Source: Sphingomonas psychrotolerans
Lineage (GTDB): Bacteria > Pseudomonadota > Alphaproteobacteria > Sphingomonadales > Sphingomonadaceae
Direction of reading: 5' to 3'
DNA length: 64,000 nucleotides
Assembly: GCF_002796605.1 (NCBI RefSeq)
Contig: NZ_CP024923.1
Location: forward strand, 1,674,001 to 1,738,000
Part shown: positions 1-10,255 of the stretch, one piece after another
Layout of the letters: each line of letters begins with the position of its first letter
How positions within the stretch are numbered: the first letter of the stretch is position 1
The notes under the pieces: generated by a model
The model's database searches: none
The model's input: only the letters and a program-made list of their open reading frames with translations
Told to the model about the DNA's origin: nothing
Made by a program: the position numbers and the translations under genes

Positions 1-1067
1 ACGTGGTTCCGGCGAAAGAAATCCCCGCCGATGCGGCGCGCCACGATCTCGCGGGCGCGATGCTGCTCCCCGGCTTCATCGATACGCAGGTCAACGGCGG
101 CGGCGGCGTGCTGTTCAACGATTCGCCGACCGTGGAAGGAATCGCGGCGATCGGCGCAGCGCACCGGCGCTTCGGCACCACCGGCTTCCTGCCGACCTTG
201 ATCAGCGACGATCTCGAAGTAATTCGCGATGCGGTCGCCGCAGTCGATGCCGCAATCGAGCAGGGCGTGCCGGGAGTGCTAGGCATCCATATCGAAGGTC
301 CGTTTCTCAATGTCGAGCGCCGTGGGATCCATCGTCCGGACAAGATCCGCAGGCTCGACGACGAAGGGATCGCCGCGCTGACTTCGCTCAGGCACGGCCG
401 CACGCTGGTGACGCTCGCGCCCGAGCGCACGACGCCAGCGACGATCCGCCGTCTGACCGCCGCAGGGGTAATCGTAGCGGCCGGCCACAGCAACGCCACG
501 TACGAACAGTCGATCGTGGCGGTCGAGGCCGGTGTCACCGGCATCACCCATTTGTTCAATGCGATGTCACCGCTCACGTCGCGCGCGCCGGGCCTGACCG
601 GCGCCGCGCTCGAGCGTACGGAACTCATCTGCGGGATCATCGTCGACGGATATCATGTCAGCCCGACCACGCTCGGCATCGCGCTGCGCTGCAAGGCGCC
701 GGAGCAATTGATGCTGGTCACCGACGCAATGCCCACCGTCGGCAGCAATTCAGACGCGTTCCTGCTTCAGGGGCGCCCGATCCGCGTGGTCGACGGGATC
801 TGTCGGGACGCCGACGGCACGATCGCAGGCTCACATCTCGACATGGTCTCGGCGCTCGCCAATTGCGTGACGATGCTGGGCACTTCGATCGAGATCGCCG
901 CCCGCATGGCCGCGCACGCGCCGGCCGCTTTTCTGGGCCTCGCCCACAGTCGGGGCGAGATCGCACCGGGCTATCGCGCCGATCTGGTCGCGGTCGATGC
1001 GGCGTTCGGCGTTGTCGAGACGTGGATCGCCGGCGTCAGCAGCCGGGCTGCCGAAACCGCGCCCTAG
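1..1067 (+). CDS. nagA: N-acetylglucosamine-6-phosphate deacetylase, 5' end outside the window
   Basis: NagA removes the acetyl group from GlcNAc-6-phosphate in amino-sugar and peptidoglycan recycling in the cytoplasm. The visible 354 residues begin at the PGFIDTQVNGG strand and carry the amidohydrolase signatures HIEGPF (metal-binding Glu), GHSNAT, THLFNAM and VTDAM. Roughly 25 N-terminal residues of a normal NagA lie upstream of base 1, so the true start is not visible. The reading frame is open from base 3. The gene converges on the hybrid kinase at 1220, with a palindromic element between them. The family assignment is firm. Confidence 0.93.
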   Translation, partial: VVPAKEIPADAARHDLAGAMLLPGFIDTQVNGGGGVLFNDSPTVEGIAAIGAAHRRFGTTGFLPTLISDDLEVIRDAVAAVDAAIEQGVPGVLGIHIEGPFLNVERRGIHRPDKIRRLDDEGIAALTSLRHGRTLVTLAPERTTPATIRRLTAAGVIVAAGHSNATYEQSIVAVEAGVTGITHLFNAMSPLTSRAPGLTGAALERTELICGIIVDGYHVSPTTLGIALRCKAPEQLMLVTDAMPTVGSNSDAFLLQGRPIRVVDGICRDADGTIAGSHLDMVSALANCVTMLGTSIEIAARMAAHAPAAFLGLAHSRGEIAPGYRADLVAVDAAFGVVETWIAGVSSRAAETAP

Positions 1068-1086
1068 CAACGACTCCCAGCTAATT

Positions 1087-1182
1087 CACCCCGGCGAAGG
1101 CCGGGGCCAGCTGCGAGGGGGCGTCGGCGGCGAGATGCCATCGCTTGTTCATCGGTACGGGGTCCCGGCCTTCGCCGGGGTG
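1087..1182. repeat. Palindromic intergenic element with 19-bp perfect inverted arms
   Basis: The arms at 1087-1105 and 1164-1182 are exact reverse complements (CACCCCGGCGAAGGCCGGG and its complement) around a 58-bp centre. Each arm also contains its own small GGCC-centred palindrome. The element sits between two convergent genes. A related element lies at 47229-47392. It is probably a dispersed REP/MITE-like sequence that may also end transcription. Confidence 0.7.
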
Positions 1183-1219
1183 GCTCTATAGATTTACGGA
1201 AGCCCCCGGCGCCGCGCCC

Positions 1220-3280
1220 TCAGCGGCGCTCGCGCAGCGCCGCCTTGAGCTGATCGGGCGTGAACGGCTTGGTGAGGAAGCGGACGTCGGAGCTTTCGGC
1301 TGCGTCGAGATCGGTCTGGGCGTAACCGGTGATGATCAGCGCAGGAAATTCGGCACGCTCGCCGCGGACCTGTCGCACCAGTTCAGCACCCGACATGCGC
1401 GGCATGGCATAATCGGTGATCAGCAGGTCGAATGCCGCGGGATCCTGTCTGAACAGGTCGAGCGCATGCGCGCCCTCAGTGAAGTGGATCACTCGATGTC
1501 CCAGATCCTCGAGCAAAGCCGCCGTGGTCGCGCGGACGCCGTCATGATCATCGACCAGCAGGATCTTCATCGCAGCGGCGGATGCGTCCACGGATTCATC
1601 GACGATTTCAAGCACCACCTCCGTGCCGGTGTCGGGCGCGCGCGGCAGCCAGATTTCGACACAGGTGCCCTTGCCCAGCTCGCTCTCGACGCGGACCTCG
1701 CCGCCCGATTGCTGCGCAAAACCATAGACCATGCTGAGCCCAAGTCCGGTGCCCTTGCCCACCGGCTTGGTGGTGAAAAAGGGTTCGAGGACTTGCTGGA
1801 TCAGCTCGGGCGCGATTCCGCAGCCAGTATCCCCCACGCCGATCACGACATAGTGACCGGGCGCCAAGCCCGTACGTCCTACTTGCTCGGCAACCTCGCG
1901 ATCCTCGGCCACGACGGTAACCACACCACCCTCAGGCATCGCATCGCGCGCGTTGATGATCAGGTTCATCACTGCGAGTTCGAGCTGCGCGGCATCGGCA
2001 TAGACCGGTGAGACGTTGTCCGAGAGATTCCAGTTGAGCTCGACCATACCGCCCAGCGTATGCGCGAGCAGACTCGTCACCGACCGCGCCAGACGTGGGA
2101 TCTGGATCGAGGCCGGCTCGAGCTTCTGGCGGCGCGCGAAGGCCAGCAGATGCTTGACCAGTTCGGCACCCTGCTCGGCCGCATGTCGAGTCATGCCGAC
2201 GATCTTCGCCTGATCTTCGGTCAGCGGCACGCGACGCTCGATCATCCCCAACCCGCCCAACACGGCGGCGAGCAGATTGTTGAAGTCGTGCGCGATGCCG
2301 CCGGTGAGCTGGCCGATCGCGTCCATCTTGCGTGCCTGGGTGAGTTGGCTCTCGAGCTCCTTACGATCGGTGACGTCGAGCAGGGTCCCGGCGAACTCGA
2401 CCGGATTGCCGAACGAATCGCACAGCAACACCGCTTGATCGAGGAAATGCTTGTAGTGGCCGTCGGCACACTGCCAGCGATATTCGACCGACAGCGACTG
2501 GCCGGAGCGGCGGGCAGCCAACGCCTCAACCGCGCGCTCGCGGTCCTCGGGATGCAGCCGCTCGACCCACAGACTCGGCGAGCGCTGGATGTCCTCGAAC
2601 GCATAGCCCGTCAGCGCCGGGAAATTGCCGCTGACGAATTTCGGAATGCGCGGATCGGCGTCGATCTCCTCAAGATAGAGGATGATCGGCAACGATTCGA
2701 TGATCGCCGCCTGGCGCTGCTCGGCGAGGCGCAGTTCCTGCTCGACGCGCAGGCGCTCGGCATTGGCGCGCAGATTGGCATCGAGCAGCGCCTGCTCCTG
2801 CCGCGCCTTGCGCTGGATTTCGCGCGTCATCAGAAAAAGATCGACGAACACCGCGACTTTCGAGCGGATGACCACCGGCTCTACCGGCTTGAACACATAG
2901 TCCACCGCGCCCATCGAATAGCCCCGCAGCAGATGCTGGCTCTCTTTGTTGACCGCCGAAAGGAAGACGATCGGGACGCGCTTGGTTTGTTCGCGCGAGC
3001 GGATGATCTGCGCGGTCTCGTAACCGTCGATGCCGGGCATGTAGACGTCGAGCAGGATCACTGCGAATTCGGTCTTGAGGAGCTGGCGCAGCGCCTCTTC
3101 GCCCGAATTGGCGACGACGACGTCGGCGACGTCCTCGAGCACATGCTTGATCGCGAGCAGATTGCGTTCGTCGTCATCAACGACGAGGACCTTCGCGCGA
3201 TCCTCCACGGCTTCGGGTTCCGTCACCAGCGAGGCCTCGGCGATCGTTGCGATACGGGTCGGCGGAATCTTCGCGCTCAT
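1220..3280 (-). CDS. Hybrid sensor histidine kinase, REC-PAS-HisKA-HATPase-REC
   Basis: This 686-residue cytoplasmic signalling protein has no membrane segment. Domains in order are a receiver (about 30-150, VLVVDDD and LLDVYMPG), a PAS fold (about 195-320), an NtrB-like dimerisation domain with H-box GGIAHDFNN near 340, an HATPase (about 430-555, DTGCGI and GKGTGLGL) and a C-terminal receiver (about 570-685, KILLVDDHD and ITDYAMP). The start was set at the ATG preceded by GAGGTG, seven bases after the stop of the upstream kinase. An upstream in-frame ATG would overlap that gene. The tight spacing implies co-transcription and probably a shared phosphorelay. The input signal is unknown. Confidence 0.88.
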   Translation of the reverse strand: MSAKIPPTRIATIAEASLVTEPEAVEDRAKVLVVDDDERNLLAIKHVLEDVADVVVANSGEEALRQLLKTEFAVILLDVYMPGIDGYETAQIIRSREQTKRVPIVFLSAVNKESQHLLRGYSMGAVDYVFKPVEPVVIRSKVAVFVDLFLMTREIQRKARQEQALLDANLRANAERLRVEQELRLAEQRQAAIIESLPIILYLEEIDADPRIPKFVSGNFPALTGYAFEDIQRSPSLWVERLHPEDRERAVEALAARRSGQSLSVEYRWQCADGHYKHFLDQAVLLCDSFGNPVEFAGTLLDVTDRKELESQLTQARKMDAIGQLTGGIAHDFNNLLAAVLGGLGMIERRVPLTEDQAKIVGMTRHAAEQGAELVKHLLAFARRQKLEPASIQIPRLARSVTSLLAHTLGGMVELNWNLSDNVSPVYADAAQLELAVMNLIINARDAMPEGGVVTVVAEDREVAEQVGRTGLAPGHYVVIGVGDTGCGIAPELIQQVLEPFFTTKPVGKGTGLGLSMVYGFAQQSGGEVRVESELGKGTCVEIWLPRAPDTGTEVVLEIVDESVDASAAAMKILLVDDHDGVRATTAALLEDLGHRVIHFTEGAHALDLFRQDPAAFDLLITDYAMPRMSGAELVRQVRGERAEFPALIITGYAQTDLDAAESSDVRFLTKPFTPDQLKAALRERR

Positions 3281-3287
3281 TCGCACC

Positions 3288-6200
3288 TCAGGTCCGCTCT
3301 GCCACAATCAAGCCACCGCTCACCGCCGCGTCGCGCGACCGGGCTATCCATACCCGCAGCAAAGCGAGCAGCAAGTCGATGTCCACAGGCTTGGCGATAT
3401 AGTCGGAGGCGCCGGCGTCGAGGCACTTCTGCCGATCGCCTTTCATTGCCTTGGCGGTCACTGCGATCAGCGGCAAATCCGCAAGCTCGGGGCGCTTGCG
3501 GATTTGCTGCATCGTCTCATAGCCGTCCATCTCGGGCATCATGATGTCGATCAGCGCGATGTCGATCCCCGGCGTCTGCTCCAAGATCACGATCCCGTCC
3601 CTGCCTCCCTCGGCGTGGAGCACTTCGACGCCGTAGCTCTCGAGCACGCTGGTCAGCGAGTAGATGTTGCGGATGTCGTCGTCGACGATGAGGATCTTGG
3701 TATCCGAAAGTTCGGGCACTGCGCGCGCCGCCTGGATCACCTGGTCGGTCTGCTCGGGGACCAGTGCCACGACCTTGGGCAGGGCCGACACACGCTCGGC
3801 CAGATCCTCGAACACCGCCACCAACGCATTGCGATCGGCAGGCTTCTCGGTGACCCCGAACGCACCAAGGTCGATCGCCTTGCCGACCTTGTCAGCCCCC
3901 GAAATCACGTGGATCGGCACGTGCCGGGTCTGCGGATCGTGCTTCAGCAAGTCGAGCAGGACGAAGCCGTCGATATCGGACAGACCAAGATCGAGCGTGA
4001 TCGCATGCGGCTGGAGCTTTCGCACCATCGCCAGCGTCCCGGCCCCCGCGCCGGAAACGACGCCCTTGAGCCCGGCGCCGCGCGCGATGTCGAGCAGGAT
4101 CGAGGCGAAGGTGGGATCGTCCTCGACGATCAGCACGAATGGATCGCCGGCGAGATTGTCGCGGTCGTCGCTGAGATCGAACGGACCCGGCAAGGCGCTG
4201 GGCACTGTGGCGCCGCTATTGTCATAACGCGCGGGCGTGCCGGTCTGCGCGATCTGCGCAGGCGCGATCGCCTGGAGCGGCACGAACAAGGTGAAGGTCG
4301 AGCCCTCGCCCGGCTTCGAACGGACTTGCAGTTCACCGCCGAGCAGGCGCGCAATCTCGCGGCTGATCGACAGGCCGAGACCAGTGCCGCCGTACTTGCG
4401 GCTGGTGGTGCCGTCGGCCTGCTGGAACGCCTCGAAGATCAGCTTCTGCTTGTCCTGCGGGATACCGATGCCGGTATCGGTAACGGCGATCTCGATCGCG
4501 GTATCGACGCCACGCAGCACCGGGTGATTGGTGCTCCACCCCTTGGTCGCGGCACGCAGCGCGAGCGTGACGCTGCCCTTCGCAGTGAACTTGAACGCAT
4601 TCGAGAGCAGGTTGAGCACGACCTGCTGAAGCCTTTTCTCGTCGGTGCGGATCGCCGCCGGAAGGCCGGGATCGAACTCGACGATGAAATCGAGGCTTTT
4701 GTCCGCCGCGAGTTGGCGGAAAGTGCGCTCCATATGCTGCTTGAGCCCCGCCATGGGCATCTCGCCGATTTCGATCGAAACGGTACCCGACTCGATCTTG
4801 GACAGATCGAGAATGTCGTTGATCAGGTTGAGCAGATCGGATCCCGCCCCGTTGATCGTCCGCGCAAACTCCACCTGCTTATCGTTCAGGTTACCCTGCG
4901 GATTGTCCGACAACAGCTTCGACAAGATCAGCAGCGAGTTGAGCGGCGTGCGCAGCTCATGGCTCATGTTGGCGAGGAACTCAGACTTGTACTTGGAGGT
5001 CAGCGCCAGCTGCTCGGCCTTCTCCTCCAGCGCGCGGCGGGCCATCTCGATCTCGAGATTCTTGGCCTCGACCTGCTTCTTCTCGTTCTCGAGCAGCTGC
5101 GCTTTCTCCTGCAGCTCCTCGTTGGTATTGTGCAGCTCTTCCTGCTTGGTGGTCAGCTCGGTCTGACGCGCCTGCAATTCCTGCGTCAGGAGCTGCGACT
5201 GCTTGAGCAGCCCCTCGGTGCGCATCGTCGCGGCGATCGTGTTGAGCACGATGCCGACCGATTCCATCAGCTGGTCAAGGAAGCTCTGGTGAGTCTCGTT
5301 GAACTCGCCGAACGAAGCGAGCTCGATCACGGCTTTCACGTCGTCCTCGAACAAAGCCGGCAGGATCGCGACATTGGCCGGCGCCGAATGGCCGAGCCCA
5401 GAACCGATCCGCAGGAAATCGCCGGGAACATTCTCCAGCACGATCGCGCGCTTGTCCGCCGCGGCCTGCCCGACCAGCCCCTCGCGCAACGCGAACTTGG
5501 CCTTGAGCGTGTCCTTGCTCTCGGCGCCGTAGCTCGCCGCCAGTTCGAGCACGGTGTCGTCGCCCTCGCGGGTGGTGACATAGAACACACCATATTGCGC
5601 GTTCACCAGCGGCGCGAGCTCGGACATGATCAGGTTCGAGACGGTGGTGAGATCGCGCTCGCCCTGCAGCATCCGGCTGAACCGCGCGAGGTTGGTCTTG
5701 AGCCAGTCCTGCTCCGCATTCTTCAAGGTCTGGTCCTTGAGGTTGCGGATCATCTCGTTGATGTTGTCCTTGAGCGCGGCCATCTCGCCCGAGGCTTCCA
5801 CTGCGATAGAGCGGGTAAGATCGCCCTTGGTCACCGCAGTCGCCACATCGGCGATCGAGCGAACCTGGTTGGTGAGATTGGCGGCGAGCTGGTTGACGTT
5901 ATCGGTTAGATCGCGCCACAGGCCGGCGGCACCGGGCACGCGCGCCTGCCCGCCGAGCTTTCCTTCGATGCCGACTTCGCGGGCCATGTTGGTGACCTGA
6001 TCGGCGAAGGTGGCGAGCGTTTCGATCATGAAGTTGATCGTCTCGGCCAGCGCGGCGATCTCGCCCTTGGCGTCCACCGTCAGCTTGCGCTTGAGGTTGC
6101 CCTGCGCCACCGCGGTGACGACGTCGGCGATGCCGCGCACCTGGTTGGTCAGGTTGGTCGCCATCAGATTGACGTTGTCGGTCAGATCCTTCCACGTACC

Positions 6201-8672
6201 GCCAACGCCCGGCACCTGCGCCTGCCCGCCCAATTTGCCTTCGGTGCCGACCTCGCGCGCCACCCGGGTCACTTCGGAGGCGAAGCCGTTGAGCTGGTCG
6301 ACCATCGTATTGATGGTGTCCTTGAGCTCTAGAATCTCGCCCTTCACGTCGACGGTGATCTTCTTGGAGAGATCGCCCTTCGCCACCGCGGTCGTCACGT
6401 CGGCAATGTTGCGCACCTGACCGGTGAGGTTCGCCGCCATCAAATTCACATTGTCGGTGAGATCGGCCCAGGTGCCAGCGACTCCGCGCACCTGCGCCTG
6501 CCCGCCGAGCTTGCCCTCGGTGCCCACTTCGCGCGCCACGCGGGTCACTTCCGAGGCGAAGCCGTTGAGCTGGTCCACCATCGTGTTGATCGTGTTCTTG
6601 AGCTCGAGGATCTCACCCTTCACGTCAACGGTGATCTTCTTCGAAAGATCGCCCAGCGCCACGGCGGTGGTCACTTCGGCGATGTTGCGCACCTGGCCGG
6701 TGAGGTTCGCAGCGAGATCGTTGACGTTGTCGGTCAGATCCTTCCACGTGCCGCCGACGCCCTCGACCTTCGCCTGTCCGCCCAGCTTGCCTTCCGAACC
6801 CACTTCGCGCGCCACCCGGGTCACTTCCGATGCGAACGAATTGAGCTGGTCCACCATCGTGTTGATGGTGTTCTTCAACTCCAGAATTTCGCCCTTCACG
6901 TCGACGGTGATCTTCTTCGAAAGATCGCCCTTCGCCACTGCGGTAGTCACCTCGGCGATGTTGCGCACCTGCCCGGTCAGATTGCCGGCCATCAGGTTGA
7001 CGTTGTCGGTCAGATCCTTCCACGTGCCTGCGACGCCTTCGACCTGCGCCTGTCCGCCGAGCTTGCCCTCCGAGCCCACTTCGCGCGCCACCCGGGTCAC
7101 TTCCGATGCGAACCCGTTGAGCTGGTCGACCATCACGTTGATGGTGTTCTTCAGCTCCAGAATCTCGCCGCGCACTTCGACGGTGATCTTCCTCGAAAGA
7201 TCGCCCTTCGCCACCGCGGTGGTCACGTCGGCGATGTTGCGGACCTGGCCGGTGAGGTTCGCTGCCATCAGGTTGACGTTGTCGGTCAGATCCTTCCACG
7301 TACCGCCAACGCCGGGCACCTGTGCCTGTCCGCCCAATTTGCCTTCGGTGCCGACTTCGCGGGCCACGCGCGTCACTTCGGAGGCGAAGCCGTTGAGCTG
7401 GTCCACCATCACGTTGATCGTGTTCTTCAGCTCCAAAATCTCGCCCTTCACGTCGACGGTGATCTTCTTGGAAAGATCACCCGACGCCACCGCGGTGGTC
7501 ACCTCGGCGATGTTGCGGACCTGGCCGGTGAGGTTGTCGGCCATCAGATTGACGTTGTCGGTCAGATCCTTCCACGTGCCCGCGACCCCCGGCACCTGCG
7601 CCTGGCCGCCCAATTTGCCCTCGGTGCCCACTTCGCGTGCCACGCGCGTCACTTCCGACGCGAAGCCGTTGAGCTGATCGACCATCACGTTGATGGTGTT
7701 CTTCAGCTCGAGAATTTCCCCTTTCACGTCGACGGTGATCTTCTTGGACAAATCGCCCGACGCCACCGCGGTGGTCACTTCGGCGATGTTGCGGACCTGG
7801 CCGGTCAGATTGTCGGCCATCAGATTGACGTTGTCGGTCAGATCCTTCCACGTGCCGGCGACACCTTCCACGCGCGCCTGCCCGCCCAATTTGCCCTCGG
7901 TGCCCACTTCGCGCGCCACGCGCGTCACTTCCGATGCAAACGAATTGAGCTGATCGACCATCGTGTTGATAGTGTTCTTAAGCTCGAGAATCTCGCCCTT
8001 CACTTCGACGGTGATCTTCTTGGACAAATCGCCCGATGCCACCGCGGTGGTCACTTCGGCGATGTTGCGCACCTGACCCGTCAGATTGGTCGCCATCGCG
8101 TTGACGTTGTCGGTGAGGTCCTTCCACGTCCCGGCGACGCCCTTCACCTTGGCTTGCCCGCCGAGCTTGCCCTCGGTGCCCACTTCGCGCGCCACGCGCG
8201 TCACTTCGGACGCGAACGATGCGAGCTGCTCGACCATGGTGTTCACCACCTTGCCGATGCGCAAGAACTCGCCGCGCAATGGGCGGCCGTCGATCTCGAC
8301 TGTCATCGACTGCGACAGATCGCCCTTCGCCACCGCGCCGATGACGCGGGCGACTTCGGCAGTCGGCTGGACCATGTCCTCGATGAGTTCGTTGACCGAA
8401 CGAAGCTTGGCTTCCCAGCCGCCCGTGGCGCCGCGGACATGGCCGCGCTGGGTGATCTTGCCTTCCTTACCGACGACACGCGACAGTCGCTCATATTCCG
8501 CGGTCATCGCCTCTTCCATGGCGACGACTTCGTTGAACAGCGACGCTATTTCGCCATCGGTACCAGGCAGATCATCGGGCAGGCGGACGCTGAAGTCGCC
8601 ACGGCGGAAGCTGCGAAGCGCGGCGACGAGTTGACGGCGATCGAGCGTGTCGCTGGTAGGTTCGGCAGTCAC
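3288..8672 (-). CDS. Giant HAMP-repeat hybrid histidine kinase (Nik1/group III-like)
   Basis: This protein has about 1794 residues. After a divergent first HAMP come roughly nine tandem 92-residue units (residues about 117-980), each holding two HAMP-like helical pairs with the signatures GDLSKKITV and EGKLGGQA. Next are a GAF domain (about 1007-1150), a coiled coil, HisKA with SHELRTP near 1239, an HATPase and two receivers (about 1511 and 1657). The layout resembles fungal group III osmosensing kinases and their bacterial relatives. There is no transmembrane segment, so it is probably cytosolic. GTG at 8672 was chosen because AGGAG lies six bases upstream; the longer in-frame extension is Cys-rich and looks non-coding. 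The ligand is unknown. Confidence 0.88.
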   Translation of the reverse strand: MTAEPTSDTLDRRQLVAALRSFRRGDFSVRLPDDLPGTDGEIASLFNEVVAMEEAMTAEYERLSRVVGKEGKITQRGHVRGATGGWEAKLRSVNELIEDMVQPTAEVARVIGAVAKGDLSQSMTVEIDGRPLRGEFLRIGKVVNTMVEQLASFASEVTRVAREVGTEGKLGGQAKVKGVAGTWKDLTDNVNAMATNLTGQVRNIAEVTTAVASGDLSKKITVEVKGEILELKNTINTMVDQLNSFASEVTRVAREVGTEGKLGGQARVEGVAGTWKDLTDNVNLMADNLTGQVRNIAEVTTAVASGDLSKKITVDVKGEILELKNTINVMVDQLNGFASEVTRVAREVGTEGKLGGQAQVPGVAGTWKDLTDNVNLMADNLTGQVRNIAEVTTAVASGDLSKKITVDVKGEILELKNTINVMVDQLNGFASEVTRVAREVGTEGKLGGQAQVPGVGGTWKDLTDNVNLMAANLTGQVRNIADVTTAVAKGDLSRKITVEVRGEILELKNTINVMVDQLNGFASEVTRVAREVGSEGKLGGQAQVEGVAGTWKDLTDNVNLMAGNLTGQVRNIAEVTTAVAKGDLSKKITVDVKGEILELKNTINTMVDQLNSFASEVTRVAREVGSEGKLGGQAKVEGVGGTWKDLTDNVNDLAANLTGQVRNIAEVTTAVALGDLSKKITVDVKGEILELKNTINTMVDQLNGFASEVTRVAREVGTEGKLGGQAQVRGVAGTWADLTDNVNLMAANLTGQVRNIADVTTAVAKGDLSKKITVDVKGEILELKDTINTMVDQLNGFASEVTRVAREVGTEGKLGGQAQVPGVGGTWKDLTDNVNLMATNLTNQVRGIADVVTAVAQGNLKRKLTVDAKGEIAALAETINFMIETLATFADQVTNMAREVGIEGKLGGQARVPGAAGLWRDLTDNVNQLAANLTNQVRSIADVATAVTKGDLTRSIAVEASGEMAALKDNINEMIRNLKDQTLKNAEQDWLKTNLARFSRMLQGERDLTTVSNLIMSELAPLVNAQYGVFYVTTREGDDTVLELAASYGAESKDTLKAKFALREGLVGQAAADKRAIVLENVPGDFLRIGSGLGHSAPANVAILPALFEDDVKAVIELASFGEFNETHQSFLDQLMESVGIVLNTIAATMRTEGLLKQSQLLTQELQARQTELTTKQEELHNTNEELQEKAQLLENEKKQVEAKNLEIEMARRALEEKAEQLALTSKYKSEFLANMSHELRTPLNSLLILSKLLSDNPQGNLNDKQVEFARTINGAGSDLLNLINDILDLSKIESGTVSIEIGEMPMAGLKQHMERTFRQLAADKSLDFIVEFDPGLPAAIRTDEKRLQQVVLNLLSNAFKFTAKGSVTLALRAATKGWSTNHPVLRGVDTAIEIAVTDTGIGIPQDKQKLIFEAFQQADGTTSRKYGGTGLGLSISREIARLLGGELQVRSKPGEGSTFTLFVPLQAIAPAQIAQTGTPARYDNSGATVPSALPGPFDLSDDRDNLAGDPFVLIVEDDPTFASILLDIARGAGLKGVVSGAGAGTLAMVRKLQPHAITLDLGLSDIDGFVLLDLLKHDPQTRHVPIHVISGADKVGKAIDLGAFGVTEKPADRNALVAVFEDLAERVSALPKVVALVPEQTDQVIQAARAVPELSDTKILIVDDDIRNIYSLTSVLESYGVEVLHAEGGRDGIVILEQTPGIDIALIDIMMPEMDGYETMQQIRKRPELADLPLIAVTAKAMKGDRQKCLDAGASDYIAKPVDIDLLLALLRVWIARSRDAAVSGGLIVAERT
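5740..8324 (-). repeat. Coding tandem repeat, about nine 276-bp HAMP units
   Basis: Near-identical 276-bp units are tandemly arranged inside the large kinase gene. Successive units keep [24 protein letters not shown] and [10 protein letters not shown] almost unchanged, with third-position differences between copies. The outermost units have diverged most (GDLSQSMTV at the N-terminal end, GDLTRSIAV at the C-terminal end). Such arrays can expand or contract by recombination. Confidence 0.85.
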
Positions 8673-8871
8673 CTGGCACTCCTGGCAAGAATCCCCCACC
8701 CCCGTCGAGAAATGCTGCACGGCCCCCCGGCCGACACCTGCATAGCAACAGCAGTGCTGTAGGAAAAGTGAACGCGTACACGTGTTTGGCATGGGTTGCG
8801 GCATTTTTTCCGGAAGCTAGGAAGAGCCGCGAAACTCGGGGGAAACATGGAGATGGGAGACGACGGCCGGG

Positions 8872-9243
8872 ATGCCGGCCAGACAAGAGCTCTCCAGCTT
8901 TATTCGCTCGACCTTTCGCTCGGTCTGGGCGCTCGAGTTACTCTGCTTCGTCAAGAAGCACCGCGATCAGGCTTGGCCGCAACGCGATCTGGTGGTTGCG
9001 CTGCGGGGCAGCGAACTGGTGGTGTCGCAGAGTGTCGAAACGCTACTCGCGGCAGGGCTCGTCGTCATCGAGTCCGGCGAGCTGGTCCGCTACCAACCGA
9101 CCTCGGAAGCCGTGGACAAGCTGGCGAGCGCAGCCGAGGCGCTCTATGCCAGCCGACCCGACGCCGTGCGCCGGATGATCGTCGCGCCCGCCAACCCGGG
9201 GCTCAGCAGCTTCGCCGACGCCTTCAAGCTGTGGAGGGACTGA
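8872..9243 (+). CDS. Small protein of unknown function, possibly winged-helix-like
   Basis: This 123-residue soluble protein is not recognised with certainty. Its middle, with SVETLLAAGLVVIESG followed by VRYQP, reads like the recognition helix and wing of a winged-helix fold, as in MarR- or RepA-type proteins. That is an inference from pattern only. It is the first of three tightly packed genes; the next starts two bases after its stop. The gene is divergent from the giant HAMP kinase, which suggests shared regulation or a link to its signalling. Confidence 0.6.
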   Translation: MPARQELSSFIRSTFRSVWALELLCFVKKHRDQAWPQRDLVVALRGSELVVSQSVETLLAAGLVVIESGELVRYQPTSEAVDKLASAAEALYASRPDAVRRMIVAPANPGLSSFADAFKLWRD

Positions 9244-9244
9244 G

Positions 9245-9520
9245 ATGACCTCATGGTTCCCCGCGATCGTCTATCTGCTGTGTTTCGCCACCAGCGCCGC
9301 CTGTGCGGTGCTCCTCGGCCGCTCCTGGCGGCGCAGCGGGATGCGGCTGCTGTTGTGGAGCGCGCTGTGTTTCGGCCTGCTCGCCGCGAATAACCTTTTT
9401 GTCATCGTCGATCTGCTGCTGATTCGCGACTTGGATTTTGGGCTGGTCCGCTTGTTGCTTTCGCTCGGCGCGGTGGTGGTGCTGCTCTTCGGCTTCATCT
9501 GGGACATGGACGAGGCATGA
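9245..9520 (+). CDS. Small integral membrane protein, DUF5985-like
   Basis: The 91 residues form three hydrophobic helices (about 5-23, 34-54 and 66-85) with positively charged connecting loops. It resembles the short membrane proteins grouped as DUF5985, and the next gene is a diverged relative in tandem. It starts two bases after the preceding gene and overlaps the next by four bases (ATGA), so the three form one operon. No enzymatic motif is visible; the function is unknown. Confidence 0.65.
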   Translation: MTSWFPAIVYLLCFATSAACAVLLGRSWRRSGMRLLLWSALCFGLLAANNLFVIVDLLLIRDLDFGLVRLLLSLGAVVVLLFGFIWDMDEA

Positions 9521-9777
9521 CGCTGCTCGCCTTCCTGTCCGGCGCAGTCACGCTCGGCTTCGCAACCGCGGCGTTGTTCTTCCTGCGCTTCTGGCGAGAC
9601 ACGCGCGACGAGCTTTTCCTCGCCTTCGCGGCAACCTTCCTGATGCTGGGCGTGGCTCAGGCGATACTCGCGCTCGGCGGGATACCCGACGAGCAGCGCA
9701 GTTGGGTCTATCTGGTTCGGCTGGTCGCGTTCCTGACGATCATCGTCGCGATCTTGCGGAAGAACCGCGCGCGTTGA
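9517..9777 (+). CDS. Small integral membrane protein, DUF5985-like (tandem relative)
   Basis: This 86-residue protein has three predicted membrane helices and a basic C-terminus. Length and helix layout match the preceding gene, with which it shares a 4-base ATGA overlap, suggesting an old duplication and a two-subunit membrane assembly. The FWRDTRDELF segment between helices 1 and 2 is typical of the family as I know it. The role is unknown. Confidence 0.65.
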   Translation: MTLLAFLSGAVTLGFATAALFFLRFWRDTRDELFLAFAATFLMLGVAQAILALGGIPDEQRSWVYLVRLVAFLTIIVAILRKNRAR

Positions 9778-9783
9778 TCGCGA

Positions 9784-10191
9784 TCAGCGTTGGGTGAAGG
9801 TAACCGCGAAATAGCCCACCGTGCCGCCGGTCGGCGACGGCACCATCGCGACGAGCACGCCTCTGCCGTCGCGAGCACGCCATGCCTGCGCCAGTTTCTT
9901 GCCGGGATCGGCGCCAGGCAGCGCCACCGAAATAGCGCCGCGCTGACGGGCCAGATTGTCGATGCGCTTGGCGATCGCGACCCAGGGAACGGCCTTGTTC
10001 ACGGTAAACAGGCGTTCGTCGGTGATCGTCACGCCGCCCTTGGAAACGTCGCTCGCCAAGGCATGCAGCGCCTGCCGCTCGGCCACGCCGCCTCCCGCCT
10101 GCGCTCCGGCAGGCGCAGGCAGCGATGCGAGATCGAACCCACGGACGAGGCCGAGAAAGGCTAACAGACTCAAAAGCGCCGCTTTCAGCAA
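9784..10191 (-). CDS. Hypothetical membrane-anchored or exported protein downstream of the calpain-like gene
   Basis: About 135 residues if translation begins at TTG 10191, which has AAGGA at a suitable distance. The frame is open further up to ATG 10308, but that start would overlap the calpain-like gene. The N-terminus is a hydrophobic stretch (LLSLLAFLGLV) that could be a signal or anchor. The remainder is small and Ala/Val rich, ending in GTVGYFAVTF. It lies 64 bases downstream of the calpain-like gene on the same strand and is probably co-transcribed. No family was recognised. It could be a partner or an immunity-type protein for the protease, but nothing in the sequence proves this. Confidence 0.5.
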   Translation of the reverse strand: MLKAALLSLLAFLGLVRGFDLASLPAPAGAQAGGGVAERQALHALASDVSKGGVTITDERLFTVNKAVPWVAIAKRIDNLARQRGAISVALPGADPGKKLAQAWRARDGRGVLVAMVPSPTGGTVGYFAVTFTQR

Positions 10192-10255
10192 GGGATGTCC
10201 TTCGTGCCGAACTTGCCCGCTTTTGGCGAGCAGCTCAACCTTGAACGCACGAGCG

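Noticed and set aside
3075..5909. Long plus-strand open frame of 944 codons
   Set aside because: It is antisense to the giant kinase and its translation is low-complexity Arg/Leu/Asp sequence without domains, the usual product of GC-rich third positions.
5740..8324. CRISPR array or non-coding satellite
   Set aside because: The 276-bp periodicity stays in one coding frame and encodes HAMP units; there are no short spacers.
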